In this document: positions 1 through 10,826 of the stretch, one piece after another
Numbering within the stretch: position 1 is the first letter of the stretch
How the letters are laid out: each line of letters starts with the position of its first letter
Assembly (NCBI GenBank): GCA_044221315.1
Contig: JBGAPK010000017.1
Coordinates: 1-64,000, forward strand
Direction: 5' to 3'
DNA length: 64,000 bases
Origin: JAFEBO01 sp044221315
GTDB lineage: Bacteria; Planctomycetota; Phycisphaerae; Phycisphaerales; UBA1924
Program-made: the position numbers and the translations under genes
Notes under the pieces: model-generated
What the model saw: the letters and a program-made list of their open reading frames with translations, nothing else
Databases searched by the model: none
What the model was told of the DNA's origin: nothing

Positions 1-499
1 CATGCTGAACGAAGGCATCGAGGCCGAGGCCGACATCCACGGCCAGCTCCGCTTCAACTACCGCCACCCGCTCATCAAGAACGGCGAAGAGAGCGAATTC
101 CTCGTCCGCGCCTTCAGCCGCGATTTCGAAGTCAACGGCCCCAGCGTCGTCCGCATCGCCCGCACCATACTCCAGGGCTGGCAGCGCTACAAGAACTCAC
201 CCGACAAGCGCCTCCGCGCCCGTTTCGCCGCGGAAGCCGCCGACCTCCCCGTCACCTACGCCGGCGCCCTCTGGGCCTCGCACCGCTACTTCCGTGATTC
301 GAACCCAAAGCTCTCCGCCCGCATCGCCTCAACACTCACCGACATCAAGCGAGAATTCGGCCTCAAGGCCCGACTCGCCGCCCCCCTCGTCGGCCGCTAC
401 CTCGCGCACATGCTCGCCAAGGAAGAAGCCCGCCTCTCCCGCGGCTGGACCTACGAGCCCCCAACCTTTCTCGAAAAGAACGCGCTCGTTCCGGCCTGA
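1..499 (+). CDS. C-terminal part of a radical-SAM/B12-type protein (partial)
   Basis: The left window edge cuts this gene. The frame is open from base 2, so the Met there is probably internal, and about 165 residues remain. The fragment contains a segment reading RDFEVNGPSVVRIARTILQG, followed by a helical region rich in Arg and Ala. From memory this resembles the C-terminal extension of B12-binding radical SAM proteins, but none of the CxxxCxxC cluster residues or the B12 domain fall inside the window, so the assignment is an inference. It ends about 100 bases before the McsA-like gene, on the same strand. It could equally be another conserved planctomycete protein. Confidence 0.45.
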   Translation, partial: MLNEGIEAEADIHGQLRFNYRHPLIKNGEESEFLVRAFSRDFEVNGPSVVRIARTILQGWQRYKNSPDKRLRARFAAEAADLPVTYAGALWASHRYFRDSNPKLSARIASTLTDIKREFGLKARLAAPLVGRYLAHMLAKEEARLSRGWTYEPPTFLEKNALVPA

Positions 500-599
500 T
501 CCGACCAAAGACATTTCGGCACCGCGCTCCCTCTTCCAATCCAAGAATCAGCGTGTACGCTGTGTCTTTGGCGGACCCGGTTGAATTGGCTGTCTCTTC

Positions 600-1199
600 A
601 TGAAGTGCGACACCTGCGACAACGAAGCCACCGTCCACGAGGTCTCCCTCAAGAACGGTGTCCGCGTCGAAAAGCACCTCTGCGAAGCCTGCGCCGCCAA
701 ATTGGGCATGGCCGCCGCCGGCTCGACCCTCGGCGATCTCCTCACCAACTTCGTCCTCCCGCAGATCACCGGCGAAGCCGCCCGCCCCGCCCGCGCCCCC
801 AAGGCCCGCCCGCCCGTCTGCCCGCGCTGCGCTTTCACCTTCGAGCAATTCCGTCAGGCCGGCCTCCTCGGCTGTCCAGACTGCTACACCGCATTTGAAT
901 CCCTCCTCGTTCCCCTCCTCGAACGCTGGCACGAGGGCGCCAATCAGCACGTCGGCAAACTCCCCCGGCGCGCCACCGAGTCCGGCGCCGGCAAGGCCAT
1001 GCTCGCCGACGCCCGCGCACTCGCCGAAAAGCGAGAACGCCTCGAAAAAGAAAAAGTCCTCCGCCGCCAGCTCGAAGACGCCGTGAAGTCCGAGCAGTAC
1101 GAACTCGCCGCCCGTCTCCGCGATCAACTCCAGAAACTCGCCGCCGAAGTCTCCAAGGCTGGCGAACCTGCTTCTGATCCCACCAAGTCTCCCCGATGA
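600..1199 (+). CDS. mcsA: McsA-like zinc-finger protein with UVR motif
   Basis: 199 residues. McsA is the activator/adaptor of the protein arginine kinase McsB. The N-terminus has two CxxC pairs (CDTC at residues 3-6 and CEAC near 28-31) and a second zinc-binding set follows (CPRC and CPDC, about residues 77-100), the layout of McsA proteins. A C-terminal UVR-type helical hairpin (about 155-185, with LEDAVKSEQYELAARLRD) is the usual interaction motif. The stop codon overlaps the start of mcsB in ATGA, indicating translational coupling. No ctsR or clpC lies in the window, so only half of the classic Gram-positive operon is present here. The start at the first ATG places the first Cys at residue 3, as in the family. 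Confidence 0.85.
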   Translation: MKCDTCDNEATVHEVSLKNGVRVEKHLCEACAAKLGMAAAGSTLGDLLTNFVLPQITGEAARPARAPKARPPVCPRCAFTFEQFRQAGLLGCPDCYTAFESLLVPLLERWHEGANQHVGKLPRRATESGAGKAMLADARALAEKRERLEKEKVLRRQLEDAVKSEQYELAARLRDQLQKLAAEVSKAGEPASDPTKSPR

Positions 1200-2377
1200 C
1201 CAAGGCCAACCCCGAAAACCCCGAAGGCCACAAGCCCGAAAAGCGCCCGGGCAAATCCGCCAGCAACGGCGGCACCGCGGGTAATGGTGGAGGTGGGGGG
1301 GCGCTCGCCATTGCCGAGTGGCTCACCAACGGCGGCGAAGCCAGCGATGTCGTCCTCTCCTCCCGCGTCCGCCTCGCCCGCAATCTCGCCGGCCATCTCT
1401 TCGTCCACCGGGCCGCCCGCGACGAACGCGAACTCGCCCTGCAAACCTGCCGCGATTGGATCCTCGGCGCCAACCTCTGCGACCGCATCATGTGGGTCGA
1501 TCTGCACGAGTCCCCCGTCCTCGAACGCAATCTCCTCGTCGAGCGCCACCTGATTTCCAAGCAGCACGCCAAAGGCAAGCCCTCGTCCCAGGCCGGCGCA
1601 ACAACTCCCGCCGCCGAAGAACCCCGCGCCGTCGCGATCTCCATCCCCGATGAGCGCCTCTCCATCATGGTCAACGAGGAAGATCACCTTCGCGTCCAGA
1701 TGCTCAGAGCCGGCCTCTCCCTCTCCGACTGCTGGCGCGACGCCAGCGCCATCGACGACAAGATCGAGGCCGGCCTCGATTACGCCTTCTCCAAAAAGCT
1801 GGGCTACCTCACCGCCTGCCCGACCAACGTCGGCACCGGCATGCGCATGAGCGTCATGCTCCATCTCCCCGCCCTCAAGGTCACCGGCGAGATCGAAAAG
1901 GTCAAACGCGCCGCCACCGACATGAACCTCGCCGTCCGCGGCTTCTACGGCGAAGGCTCCGACGCCGTCGGCGATCTCTACCAGATCTCCAATCAAACCA
2001 CCCTCGGAAAGCCCGAAGGCGCTGTCCTCGCCGATCTGCAGGACTCCATCATCCCCGAAGTCATCCAGTACGAGCGCCACGCCCGTAGGAATCTCCTCGG
2101 CAAGCGAAGAGCCGCCCTCGAAGATCAGGTCTTCCGGGCTCTGGGCGCCCTCACCCACGCCCGCCTCATCGCCGCCGACGAATCGATGCAGCTCCTGAGC
2201 CTCGTCCGCCTCGGCGTCGTCCTCGGCCTTATCGAAGGCCTCCCCATCCAGTCCGTAAATCTCCTCTTCCTCCTCGTCCAGCCCGCGCATCTCCAGCGCG
2301 TCCTCGGCAAAGAAATGGACCAGGAACAACGCCGCATCGGAAGAGCCGCCCTGATCCGCGAGCGCCTCACCAAGTAA
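1196..2377 (+). CDS. mcsB: Protein-arginine kinase McsB
   Basis: 393 residues, a phosphagen-kinase fold enzyme that phosphorylates arginine side chains and marks proteins for ClpCP. Diagnostic stretches are SSRVRLARNL (nucleotide-binding arginines, about residues 55-64), NEEDHLRVQML (substrate-site glutamates) and the catalytic-cysteine loop ACPTNVGTGMRMSVMLHLP (about 206-224), followed by SNQTTLGKPE. Length is a little above the usual 350-360 because of a Gly-rich, low-complexity N-terminus of about 35 residues. The start codon overlaps the mcsA stop by four bases. Arginine phosphorylation is best known from Firmicutes, but mcsAB pairs occur in planctomycetes. Function is assigned by family; activity is not shown here. 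Confidence 0.92.
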   Translation: MTKANPENPEGHKPEKRPGKSASNGGTAGNGGGGGALAIAEWLTNGGEASDVVLSSRVRLARNLAGHLFVHRAARDERELALQTCRDWILGANLCDRIMWVDLHESPVLERNLLVERHLISKQHAKGKPSSQAGATTPAAEEPRAVAISIPDERLSIMVNEEDHLRVQMLRAGLSLSDCWRDASAIDDKIEAGLDYAFSKKLGYLTACPTNVGTGMRMSVMLHLPALKVTGEIEKVKRAATDMNLAVRGFYGEGSDAVGDLYQISNQTTLGKPEGAVLADLQDSIIPEVIQYERHARRNLLGKRRAALEDQVFRALGALTHARLIAADESMQLLSLVRLGVVLGLIEGLPIQSVNLLFLLVQPAHLQRVLGKEMDQEQRRIGRAALIRERLTK

Positions 2378-2408
2378 GTGAGCCGCGCAACCAAGCGTCA
2401 CTTCATAA

Positions 2409-2517
2409 GTCCCACAGGTCCCATAGGACCCATGAGACCCATTCCCTCTTCTTCCAGTATTCTCCTGCCTCCCTCGGCCTTTCCTCTCCGTGGTCCTCCG
2501 TGGCCCCCCGTGTTGAA
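2409..2517. repeat. Intergenic repeat-like element upstream of comF-like gene
   Basis: The space between mcsB and the ComF-like gene holds two simple-sequence blocks. The first (2409-2440) contains GGTCC-CATA-GGACC, a perfect 5-base stem at 2417-2430, within repeated CCCATAGGACCCATGAG-like text. The second (2481-2517) reads CTCCGTGGTCCTCCGTGG and ends in TTGAAA. It resembles one arm of the CACGAAGG/CACAAAG palindromic elements seen near groESL in this window. It is probably non-coding and may shape the comF-like leader. Confidence 0.45.
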
Positions 2518-3543
2518 ATGCCTTCCAAGCCCGACAAATTCACCTGGCCTCCCAAGCCTCTCAGCTCTGAGGAACTCAGCGCCCCCGCACAACCAATCTC
2601 CCCCGGCGCCGCCCACCTTCTTACCCACTTCGAAGATCCACTCGACCACGTCCTCATCGAAGAACCCACCGACGAACTCTCGGGCAATTTCGCTTCACCC
2701 GAAGAAATCCCACAAGCCCCCTCCGGCCCACTCCGTTGGCTCGAAGCCTTCGAGATCCACTTCCTCGGCCGCACCGCCGCCCCATGGGACACGCGAGCCC
2801 GCGCCGCAAACTGGCACCCCGACGAACCCGGCGACTACTGCCCCCGCTGCGGCCTCTCCTGCCGCCCCTTCGAACTCGACACACTTGATGACCCTTCAAC
2901 CTGCGTCCGCTGCCGCGACAAACGCCCCGCCTGGGACCGTTTTGTCCGCCTCGGCGTCTACCGCGCCGAACTCGCCCGCGCCATCCGCGAACTCAAGTTC
3001 TCCCGCTTCCGCGCCATGGGCGATCGCCTCGGCGAACTCCTGGGCGAGAGCGTCGCCGCCGAACTCGATCGCCGCAGCATCCCGCGCGATCGCGCTCTCA
3101 TCGTCCCAATTCCAATGACCCCCTGGCGTCGCCTCTCCCGCGGCATAGACCACACCCTGGTCCTCGCCCGCGCCGCGCGCCGATCCACGGGCATCAAGTT
3201 GGCACACCTCCTCGTCCGTCGCCATCGACCCAGCCAGCTCTCCCTTCCTCCAAGCCAGCGCCGCAGTAACATCTCCGGCGCGTTCTACTGCCGCCGCGCA
3301 GTGCTCCAAGTGCCGAAGGATGCAGTGCTTGTCGTGATCGACGACGTCCGCACCACCGGCGCCACCATGACCGAGGCCTGCCGCACCCTCCGCAATGCCC
3401 TGAAACAGAGGTCAGTCAGCAATCCAACCATCCCCCAAACGACCCTTTGGGCCGCCACTGTCGGGGTCGCCCCGCGCCCCGACGAGCCAAAACCGGCCCC
3501 AGCCGCCCAAACCGTGCTCAGCGCAAGCGCCGTCGAAATCTGA
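2518..3543 (+). CDS. ComF family phosphoribosyltransferase
   Basis: 341 residues from ATG 2518; a GTG at 2500 in the same frame is possible and neither has a clear ribosome binding site. The core is ComF-like: a zinc ribbon (C108, C111, C115, then C129 and C132), a middle helix region, an IVPIPMTPWRRLSRGIDH stretch, and the PRPP loop VIDDVRTTGATMTEA near residue 275. ComF proteins take part in DNA uptake or nucleotide metabolism; the exact reaction is unsettled. An extra N-terminal region of about 100 residues, rich in Pro and acidic residues, precedes the ribbon and is longer than in most ComF proteins. The C-terminal 40 residues are low complexity. Confidence 0.85.
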   Translation: MPSKPDKFTWPPKPLSSEELSAPAQPISPGAAHLLTHFEDPLDHVLIEEPTDELSGNFASPEEIPQAPSGPLRWLEAFEIHFLGRTAAPWDTRARAANWHPDEPGDYCPRCGLSCRPFELDTLDDPSTCVRCRDKRPAWDRFVRLGVYRAELARAIRELKFSRFRAMGDRLGELLGESVAAELDRRSIPRDRALIVPIPMTPWRRLSRGIDHTLVLARAARRSTGIKLAHLLVRRHRPSQLSLPPSQRRSNISGAFYCRRAVLQVPKDAVLVVIDDVRTTGATMTEACRTLRNALKQRSVSNPTIPQTTLWAATVGVAPRPDEPKPAPAAQTVLSASAVEI

Positions 3544-3581
3544 ATTTACACGATTTTCGCGCCGCCCCGACTCCCTTGGGC

Positions 3582-3609
3582 TTGACCCCGCCGGGTCGCG
3601 GCTTAAACT
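3582..3609 (+). promoter_or_regulatory. Candidate sigma-70-type promoter for 16S rRNA
   Basis: TTGACC at 3582-3587 and TAAACT at 3604-3609, separated by 16 bases, in an otherwise GC-rich stretch. It would give a leader of about 440 bases before the 16S. It is the best -35/-10 pair I see between the ComF-like gene and the rRNA, but planctomycete promoters are poorly defined. Confidence 0.3.
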
Positions 3610-3885
3610 CACCCCCTGCCGAGAAATCGACAGACCTCCCGCCTCGAAGGAGTCGGGTGGATATCTCTGACAATTGAACAGTTGGGGACCGCGCGAGAAT
3701 GTGCGGCACGGACATCCGGGCATCACCCGGGAAGACTCTGGCTCGAGTCGTCCGCTGCCGATCAAGTGACCCGATCGACGCAAAAACACGTCGGTACGGG
3801 TCGAGCCGACTGAAGTTCACAGTTCAGTCTTCATTCTCGATGTGGTTGAATGGAAAGGTGAAAACCTATCAAATTCACGAGAGTG

Positions 3886-3912
3886 AAAAAACCGCCGGAA
3901 GATCTCCGGCGG
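3886..3912 (-). terminator. Terminator-like hairpin reading on the minus strand in the rRNA leader
   Basis: CCGCCGGA (3892-3899), loop AGATC, TCCGGCGG (3905-3912). The flanking A-run at 3886-3891 becomes a U-run on the minus strand, giving a textbook intrinsic terminator facing away from the 16S. No minus-strand gene needs it, so it may stop antisense transcription or act as a folded leader element in the plus-strand transcript. Confidence 0.45.
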
Positions 3913-4057
3913 GCCTCGAACGAGTCGCAAGATTCGGGCGGGGCGAAGACCGCCTTCGAACCGGGGCCGCAAGGTCAACGGACGAAGGTAACTGGTTCAA
4001 AAGCTTCCTTTGAAATTCACCGGTCGGGCTCGCAAGGGCTCGGCAGGTCAAAGAAAA

Positions 4058-5876
<1,819 letters not shown>

Positions 5877-6422
5877 ATGAACGATGTCACCCAATGCGTG
5901 AATGGCCAGCGGCCCGAAGCGTGGCCCGAGGTCTACGTCGAGATGCGCCGCCTCGGGTCCACCATTGTGGGAAGCGAGCGACCGCATCCGGTTGACGGCG
6001 GCCTGACCGCGATCGTCCACGAAGCCTGGACCAAGCTCCGACAAAATCCTCCTTCCGGCGGCTGGCAATCCCGCGCGCACTTCTTCGGCTCGGCCTCCCA
6101 CGCGATGCGTCAGAGCCTCATCGATCAGGCGCGCCGTCGTAATGCCGCAAAACGTCAGGAAGCAAAGACCTCATCCATTGCATCCGACTCGATTCCGGCC
6201 GCCGGGGCCGATCCGGCCGACCAATTGCACCGGGTTCTCGAAATCGACGCCGCACTGAAAGAACTCACCCTCCTCGAGAGTGGCTGGGCCGATGTGGCAG
6301 AGATGAAGCTGTTCGGCAATCTGCCGGCAGACATGATCGCCGAGCGTTTGGGGATTTCCCGGCGAACCGCCGAGCGATACTGGGAACAGGCATCGCGGTG
6401 GCTCCGCGAGCGACTCGCCTGA
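5877..6422 (+). CDS. ECF-like RNA polymerase sigma factor
   Basis: 181 residues from ATG 5877; the frame is open further upstream, but that part overlaps the rRNA trailer and terminator. Region 2-like sequence (WTKLRQNPP, SRAHFFGSASHAMRQSLIDQARRR) and a region 4 helix-turn-helix (NLPADMIAERLGISRRTAERYWEQ, split here for length: start NLPADMIAERL, end SRRTAERYW) match the planctomycete ECF-like group often paired with kinases. It would direct RNA polymerase to a small regulon. The Ser/Thr kinase starts 59 bases downstream on the same strand, so the kinase probably regulates this sigma factor or shares its signal. Confidence 0.85.
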   Translation: MNDVTQCVNGQRPEAWPEVYVEMRRLGSTIVGSERPHPVDGGLTAIVHEAWTKLRQNPPSGGWQSRAHFFGSASHAMRQSLIDQARRRNAAKRQEAKTSSIASDSIPAAGADPADQLHRVLEIDAALKELTLLESGWADVAEMKLFGNLPADMIAERLGISRRTAERYWEQASRWLRERLA

Positions 6423-6481
6423 CGCTGTCGCGATTCTTCACCTCGTGCGCATGGAGTGGAGGAGAGATCAGGAGCCCGCAG

Positions 6482-8881
6482 ATGCCCCAGCACAAAACGC
6501 CGGCAACACCACCGGGCGACCCGGACCCCATCGCGCCCATATTTTCCTTCGCGATCCCGGCGGACGATTCCGACGAGCGATTGCCGCCGGCGCACAACGT
6601 CGGAGATGTGATCGCCGGCTGGAAGCTGACGCGCGTGATTGCGCCCGCCGCCTCCGAGTCCTCCGCAACCATCTACGAAGTGGTCGGAGCCTCGCCGTCT
6701 CCAGAATCAGCGGTTCCGGTGAACGCCCAAGTCCGGGCCGCAATGAAACTCTTCGGCTCGCGGACTTCGATGCGCCGATTTCGGCTCCACGCCACCACCC
6801 TCGGCGAGGTCAGGCACGAGGGTTTGGTCCGCGTGATCGATTGGGGAGTTCTTCCCTCCGGCTTTCCATTTCTGGTGATGGACCTCGTCCAAGGCCCCAC
6901 ATTCGACATCTGGCTCGCCGAGGCCGCGCCCTCCGTGTCGTCCATTTCGGAGATCCTCGCGCAGGCTGCCCACGCCGTCGGGTCGGCGCACGCCGAATTC
7001 GGCCTGGTCCATCGCGACCTCAAGCCCTCCAACGTCATGGTCGAACAGCGTGAGCACGAAGGAAAACCCGTGTGGCGGGCCCGGGTCATCGACTTCGGTG
7101 TCGCGTTGCTCATCAGGGATTCGGACTCGCCCCCGAATTCGCTCGCAACCCACGGCGGCACGATCGTCGGTACGCCCGCGTACATGGCGCCCGAACAGTT
7201 CTACGCCGGCGCCCGCGCGGTTGATCCTCGCGCCGATGTCTACGCCCTTGGCGTGATGCTCTTCGAGGCCTTCTCCGGCCGTCGGCCCTTGAACACCGAC
7301 GGTCTTTCGATCGTCGAAGCCGCCCAACGAAAGGAGGCCGCCCGCATCAGCGCTCGCACAATCCAGCGTCTGGCCGGAAAGAACTCCCGTCCGATCTCCC
7401 GCCCGACCGCCTCGGTCATCGCCGCGGCCCTCTCTCCCGACCCCGAAGACCGTCCCGCAAACGGAGTGGCCCTTGCCGAAGAACTCAGGCGGGCCTCCCG
7501 GGGCCAACCCCCACTCCACAAGCACCCCGGCATACTCCGTCGCACCCATCGCTTCCTCGCCCGCGAGCGCCGTGTCGCGGCGGTTCTCGCTGTTCTTGCC
7601 GTTGTGGGCACGGTCAGCGTCATCGCGATCAGCATCCTCGCAATCCGCACCGAGTCCGCACGCCGTGCGGAACAGGCCCAGACCGATCGGCTCGTCGCCA
7701 TGGTCAAGTCGTGGACACAGGGTGCTTTCCTCCGCGCCTTTCAGACGCCCGGCTCCGAAGCCGCGCTCGTGCCGGTGACAGAAGCGGTCATCAGAGCGCT
7801 CGAAGAAGCGAGCCGCGTTCGCCCCGACGACATTGAGCTGCTCGATCAACTCGCGCTCTCGTACGCCCAACTCGCCAACGTCGTCGGCATGCCGGGAGCA
7901 CGAAGCCTCGGAGACGAGCCCCGCGCCCGCGCTCTGCACGATCAATCGATCGACGCCGCCACCCGTTCGGCCGCCCTCTACAAGTCGCAGAATCGCCCGG
8001 ATGCGGATCTGGCCCGGCTGTCGATCGCCAACGCGATCAAGCGCCGGGTCGGTGTGACGCCCGACGCCGCGGAGCGCCAATCGCTCATGGAACGAGCGCG
8101 AAGCATCGCCGACGAGGTCTACACCAGGTACCCGGAAAATGATGAGGTCATTGTCAGTGTCGCGGGCACTCTCGCCGCATGGGCCGAAGCGCAGCCGGCG
8201 CCAAACGTCCGAATCGACGCCTTCGACCGCACGACCCAGATGCTCGAACTGGTGCCCCCAACCTCCAAGCGGGCGGCCTCGATCCGGCACCAGATCATGA
8301 TTCTCCACCTCACGATTGCGGGCGAGCTTGCTCCAACGAACCCGAAGCGCGCCGCTCAGGAATTGCAAGTCGCCCGAACCCAGTTCGCAAAAACGCTTGA
8401 CACGCTCTCACTCGAACCGACTTCCCTCAATCCCAAAGTCCCGCGTGAAGCGATGCTCAGCCGCCTCGCGGCACGCTTCATCATGCTCGACGCCCAGATC
8501 GCCGCGGCAGAGCACCGCTGGTCGGACGCCCGACGCCAAGCCGCCGAAGCGACCCGCCAGACCCGCTCCCTGGTTGATGCCGACCTCACCAGCGGCCCCT
8601 CCGCACTCGACCACGCTACACGACAGCGCGAGCACGCCCAAGTCTTGCTCGCTGCGGCCGCCGAGGAACCGCCCGACCGACACGCCGCGACGATGCGCGA
8701 GGCCGCCGCCGCCGCCACCGACGCCATTAGCACGATCGAGTCGTTCATGCCCGAGCGACCGCGCACCTATCTGGAACAGACCGAGATCGATCAATGCCGG
8801 GCGATCATCGCTCGCACCCAAATCGCCCCCGAATCAGCAAGCCCCGGCCCAGCACCCCGCCCCTCCCGCCAGCCCGACTGA
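6482..8881 (+). CDS. Membrane-linked Ser/Thr protein kinase with TPR-like C-terminus
   Basis: 799 residues from ATG 6482, preceded by an AGGAG-like site. The kinase domain occupies about residues 35-340: the Lys motif AAMKLFG, the catalytic loop HRDLKPSN (H177, R178, D179), DFG at 204-206 and the activation segment GTPAYMAPEQF. The Gly-rich loop is degenerate (IAPAASESSATIYE), but the catalytic residues are intact. A transmembrane segment follows at about 365-387. The outer or C-terminal half is alpha-helical with repeated Ala/Leu patterns (e.g. LLDQLALSYAQLANVVG), consistent with tetratricopeptide-like repeats. Kinases of this build next to an ECF-like sigma factor are typical of planctomycetes. 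The signal sensed is unknown. Confidence 0.9.
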   Translation: MPQHKTPATPPGDPDPIAPIFSFAIPADDSDERLPPAHNVGDVIAGWKLTRVIAPAASESSATIYEVVGASPSPESAVPVNAQVRAAMKLFGSRTSMRRFRLHATTLGEVRHEGLVRVIDWGVLPSGFPFLVMDLVQGPTFDIWLAEAAPSVSSISEILAQAAHAVGSAHAEFGLVHRDLKPSNVMVEQREHEGKPVWRARVIDFGVALLIRDSDSPPNSLATHGGTIVGTPAYMAPEQFYAGARAVDPRADVYALGVMLFEAFSGRRPLNTDGLSIVEAAQRKEAARISARTIQRLAGKNSRPISRPTASVIAAALSPDPEDRPANGVALAEELRRASRGQPPLHKHPGILRRTHRFLARERRVAAVLAVLAVVGTVSVIAISILAIRTESARRAEQAQTDRLVAMVKSWTQGAFLRAFQTPGSEAALVPVTEAVIRALEEASRVRPDDIELLDQLALSYAQLANVVGMPGARSLGDEPRARALHDQSIDAATRSAALYKSQNRPDADLARLSIANAIKRRVGVTPDAAERQSLMERARSIADEVYTRYPENDEVIVSVAGTLAAWAEAQPAPNVRIDAFDRTTQMLELVPPTSKRAASIRHQIMILHLTIAGELAPTNPKRAAQELQVARTQFAKTLDTLSLEPTSLNPKVPREAMLSRLAARFIMLDAQIAAAEHRWSDARRQAAEATRQTRSLVDADLTSGPSALDHATRQREHAQVLLAAAAEEPPDRHAATMREAAAAATDAISTIESFMPERPRTYLEQTEIDQCRAIIARTQIAPESASPGPAPRPSRQPD

Positions 8882-9032
8882 TCACGGTGCCGATTTCGCC
8901 CAGCAATATCGCGGAGCCCGTGTCGCAATTCTCCAGCGAATCCGCATGGGGAGGGGGGTGGTATTTGACTTGTCGATTGAGGACCGCGAGCGATTTGCGG
9001 ATTCTCGTACCGAACGAATTGAAGGGAATGCA

Positions 9033-10328
9033 ATGAATCAATTCAAAGGCGATCGCCGGGACCCTGAAACTGTGAGCCTCGCCGTCCGCGGCCTTTGTCG
9101 AAAGTCGCCCTGCGAGGCATCAACGAAAGTATCGGCCGCTTCCCGGTCCCGAATTGTCGCTCAAGCCGCGATCCATTTCCTTCTGGTTGCGGTTGGAGTG
9201 GTTGGGCCCTCCGCGCACGCACAGCCATTCACGTTCCTGAATCGGACAAGCGACAATCTCGTTTCAGTTCAAACAAACAATCAGCCGGCCGTGTCTGTGA
9301 GTCGCGGAATACTTGATCCGACTCCGCTCATAGAAAGTCTGTATCAAAGCAGCCCTGCCAGCCCCGGCCGACTCGCGACCGCCGCCGCGACCGCAGAGTC
9401 CGGAATTGTGGTGGGGAACTCTCTACGCCATCGCTGCGCTTTTACGGTGAATACTCCGGCCCATCTAAACGGTTTCCCGGGGAACGCGAGCGCAACCGCT
9501 CGCGATGAGTATTGGATACGAGTTCACACGACGACGAACTTCGTACTCGTGGGTTCGCTCACCAGGAACATCGCCGGGTCTCCGAACAATACCGTTCGGA
9601 CCGAGTTATACGCCCAAGCCAGCGGCGTGCTTGCTTCAACCACTCCCGGGATCGATACTCACAATGGCCAGTGGATAGAACTCATGATGCCGGCAATGGC
9701 TGGCCCTTTCGAGGTGCGGGGGACGATTCAGGGAAATCAGAACTACCGCCTCAGCGCAGCTGCACAAATCTATCAGGGAACCGTTCCCGGAGACTTGACC
9801 AGCCGCACTTCTTCCGGCGAGGTGGATGTGACGCTGATCGTCGGAGCGGCTGGAGTATTCATTAGGCAGCCCGCACCCGATTCCGTGTCGCCGTGCGAAA
9901 CCGCCACCTTCACCGTAGAAACCCGTGGTTGCTCCGGAGCATCGCTGCGATGGAGGCACAACGGAATTCCGCTGAACGACGGTGCCTCATCCGCGGGGGC
10001 GATTATCATCGGGTCGACTACTCCCGTACTCACGATCAACGGTCCCGGCGCAACCGATTCGGGTCTCTACGATTGCGTTCTGACAAACGAATGCGGTTCA
10101 GTCGCGAGCGAAACAGCCATCTTGGGTGTTTGCGCCGCTGATTTTTTCTGCGACGGTCAGGTCGACGACAACGACTTTGTTGCATTTGCCACCGCCTACG
10201 ACATCCTCGTCTGCTCCGATCCATCCATGCCGGCCAATTGTCCCAGCGATCTCAACGACGACGGCATTGTGGACGACGCCGACTTCGTGGCCTTCGCCGC
10301 GGCGTACGACACTTTGCTGTGTCCATAG
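9033..10328 (+). CDS. Secreted protein with Ig-like and GC-type dockerin-like C-terminus
   Basis: 431 residues from ATG 9033, chosen because GAAGGGA lies just upstream and a signal peptide follows (hydrophobic AIHFLLVAVGVVGPSAHA, cleavage before QPF, about residue 63; the N-region is unusually long). About 200 residues of beta-rich, unrecognised sequence come first. An Ig-like domain follows (QPAPDSVSPCETATFTV to SGLYDCVLTNECG), then a tandem tail: a first calcium-loop repeat (DGQVDDNDF), a Cys-flanked linker and a second repeat (DGIVDDADF), ending in LLCP at the stop codon. Such tails occur on many exported proteins in this window and probably attach them to the cell surface. The frame is open far upstream over the kinase gene, but that part is a shadow. 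Confidence 0.8.
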   Translation: MNQFKGDRRDPETVSLAVRGLCRKSPCEASTKVSAASRSRIVAQAAIHFLLVAVGVVGPSAHAQPFTFLNRTSDNLVSVQTNNQPAVSVSRGILDPTPLIESLYQSSPASPGRLATAAATAESGIVVGNSLRHRCAFTVNTPAHLNGFPGNASATARDEYWIRVHTTTNFVLVGSLTRNIAGSPNNTVRTELYAQASGVLASTTPGIDTHNGQWIELMMPAMAGPFEVRGTIQGNQNYRLSAAAQIYQGTVPGDLTSRTSSGEVDVTLIVGAAGVFIRQPAPDSVSPCETATFTVETRGCSGASLRWRHNGIPLNDGASSAGAIIIGSTTPVLTINGPGATDSGLYDCVLTNECGSVASETAILGVCAADFFCDGQVDDNDFVAFATAYDILVCSDPSMPANCPSDLNDDGIVDDADFVAFAAAYDTLLCP

Positions 10329-10411
10329 GCGCTTCAACCGAAGTCGCACAATCTTCAAATCGTCCGGCAAGGCTTCGGAGTCGAGAGGGGCTGAATCAAC
10401 CCAACCGGTGA

Positions 10412-10452
10412 AGTGCCAGTGGCCTTGAGGTCCGCCGAAAGGTCAGTGCCAG
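10412..10452. repeat. Possible REP-like hairpin remnant
   Basis: Reads GTGCCAGTGGCCTTGAGG, a short gap, then AAAGGTCAGTGCCAG. It resembles the CACTGACCTTG/CAAGGTCAGTG hairpins at 49.6 and 50.8 kb but with an imperfect stem. It lies between convergent genes. Confidence 0.3.
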
Positions 10453-10757
10453 ACGGTCCGTTCAGCCCCCAACGAATCAATCGGGTGTAGAGTTGCCGAA
10501 ATCACACGCCAGGTCTTCCCATCCCGCTCCCCGAACACCACCGCCCACCCCTGCTCCTGCCCATCAATCGAAACAAGAAATTCACCGCGATCGCCGGCAA
10601 TGACCGCGTCATCCGCCAGCACAATGCGCCCACCACCGACCTGCGCCACTTGATATCGTGCCCCGTTCACCGTCAGGCTCATTCGGACATCGGCCGAATG
10701 GTCGCCACTTCCGCCGGGAGCTCGATCAAGCGCAATGGTGCAGATCGTCGAAGACAT
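10443..10757 (-). CDS. Small hypothetical protein
   Basis: 104 residues. No family recognised. The sequence is mixed hydrophobic/charged with a plausible beta pattern (NGARYQVAQVGGGRIVLADD, WAVVFGERDGKTWRV) and no signal peptide or membrane segment. It lies 69 bases downstream of the TetR-like gene on the same strand and could be co-transcribed with it. The composition looks like a real protein rather than a shadow, but the 3' end runs into repeat-like sequence. Confidence 0.55.
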   Translation of the reverse strand: MSSTICTIALDRAPGGSGDHSADVRMSLTVNGARYQVAQVGGGRIVLADDAVIAGDRGEFLVSIDGQEQGWAVVFGERDGKTWRVISATLHPIDSLGAERTVWH

Positions 10758-10826
10758 GGAATGCCGGGCCTTTCTCTACGCCAGCCAACGCGGCCTGCAA
10801 ATCGGTTCTCGCCTGTGGAAGCCGAA

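Larger units (their letters stand above)
3544..4057. other. 16S rRNA leader / intergenic region
   Basis: 514 bases without a convincing gene. Short open frames here have no family features. It holds a candidate promoter (3582-3609), a strong hairpin at 3892-3912 next to an A-run, and about 145 bases of mixed sequence before the 16S. A weaker promoter-like pair (TTGAAT at 3846, TATCAA at 3867, spacing 15) is also present. It is most simply read as the promoter and processed leader of the rRNA transcript. Confidence 0.5.

Noticed and set aside
2378..3118. Plus-strand 246-codon frame overlapping the ComF-like gene
   Set aside because: Pro/Ser/Ala-rich shadow of the ComF frame with no domain features.
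8316..10328. 670-codon frame starting inside the kinase gene
   Set aside because: The first part is a shadow of the kinase; a signal peptide and ribosome binding site start the real gene at 9033.
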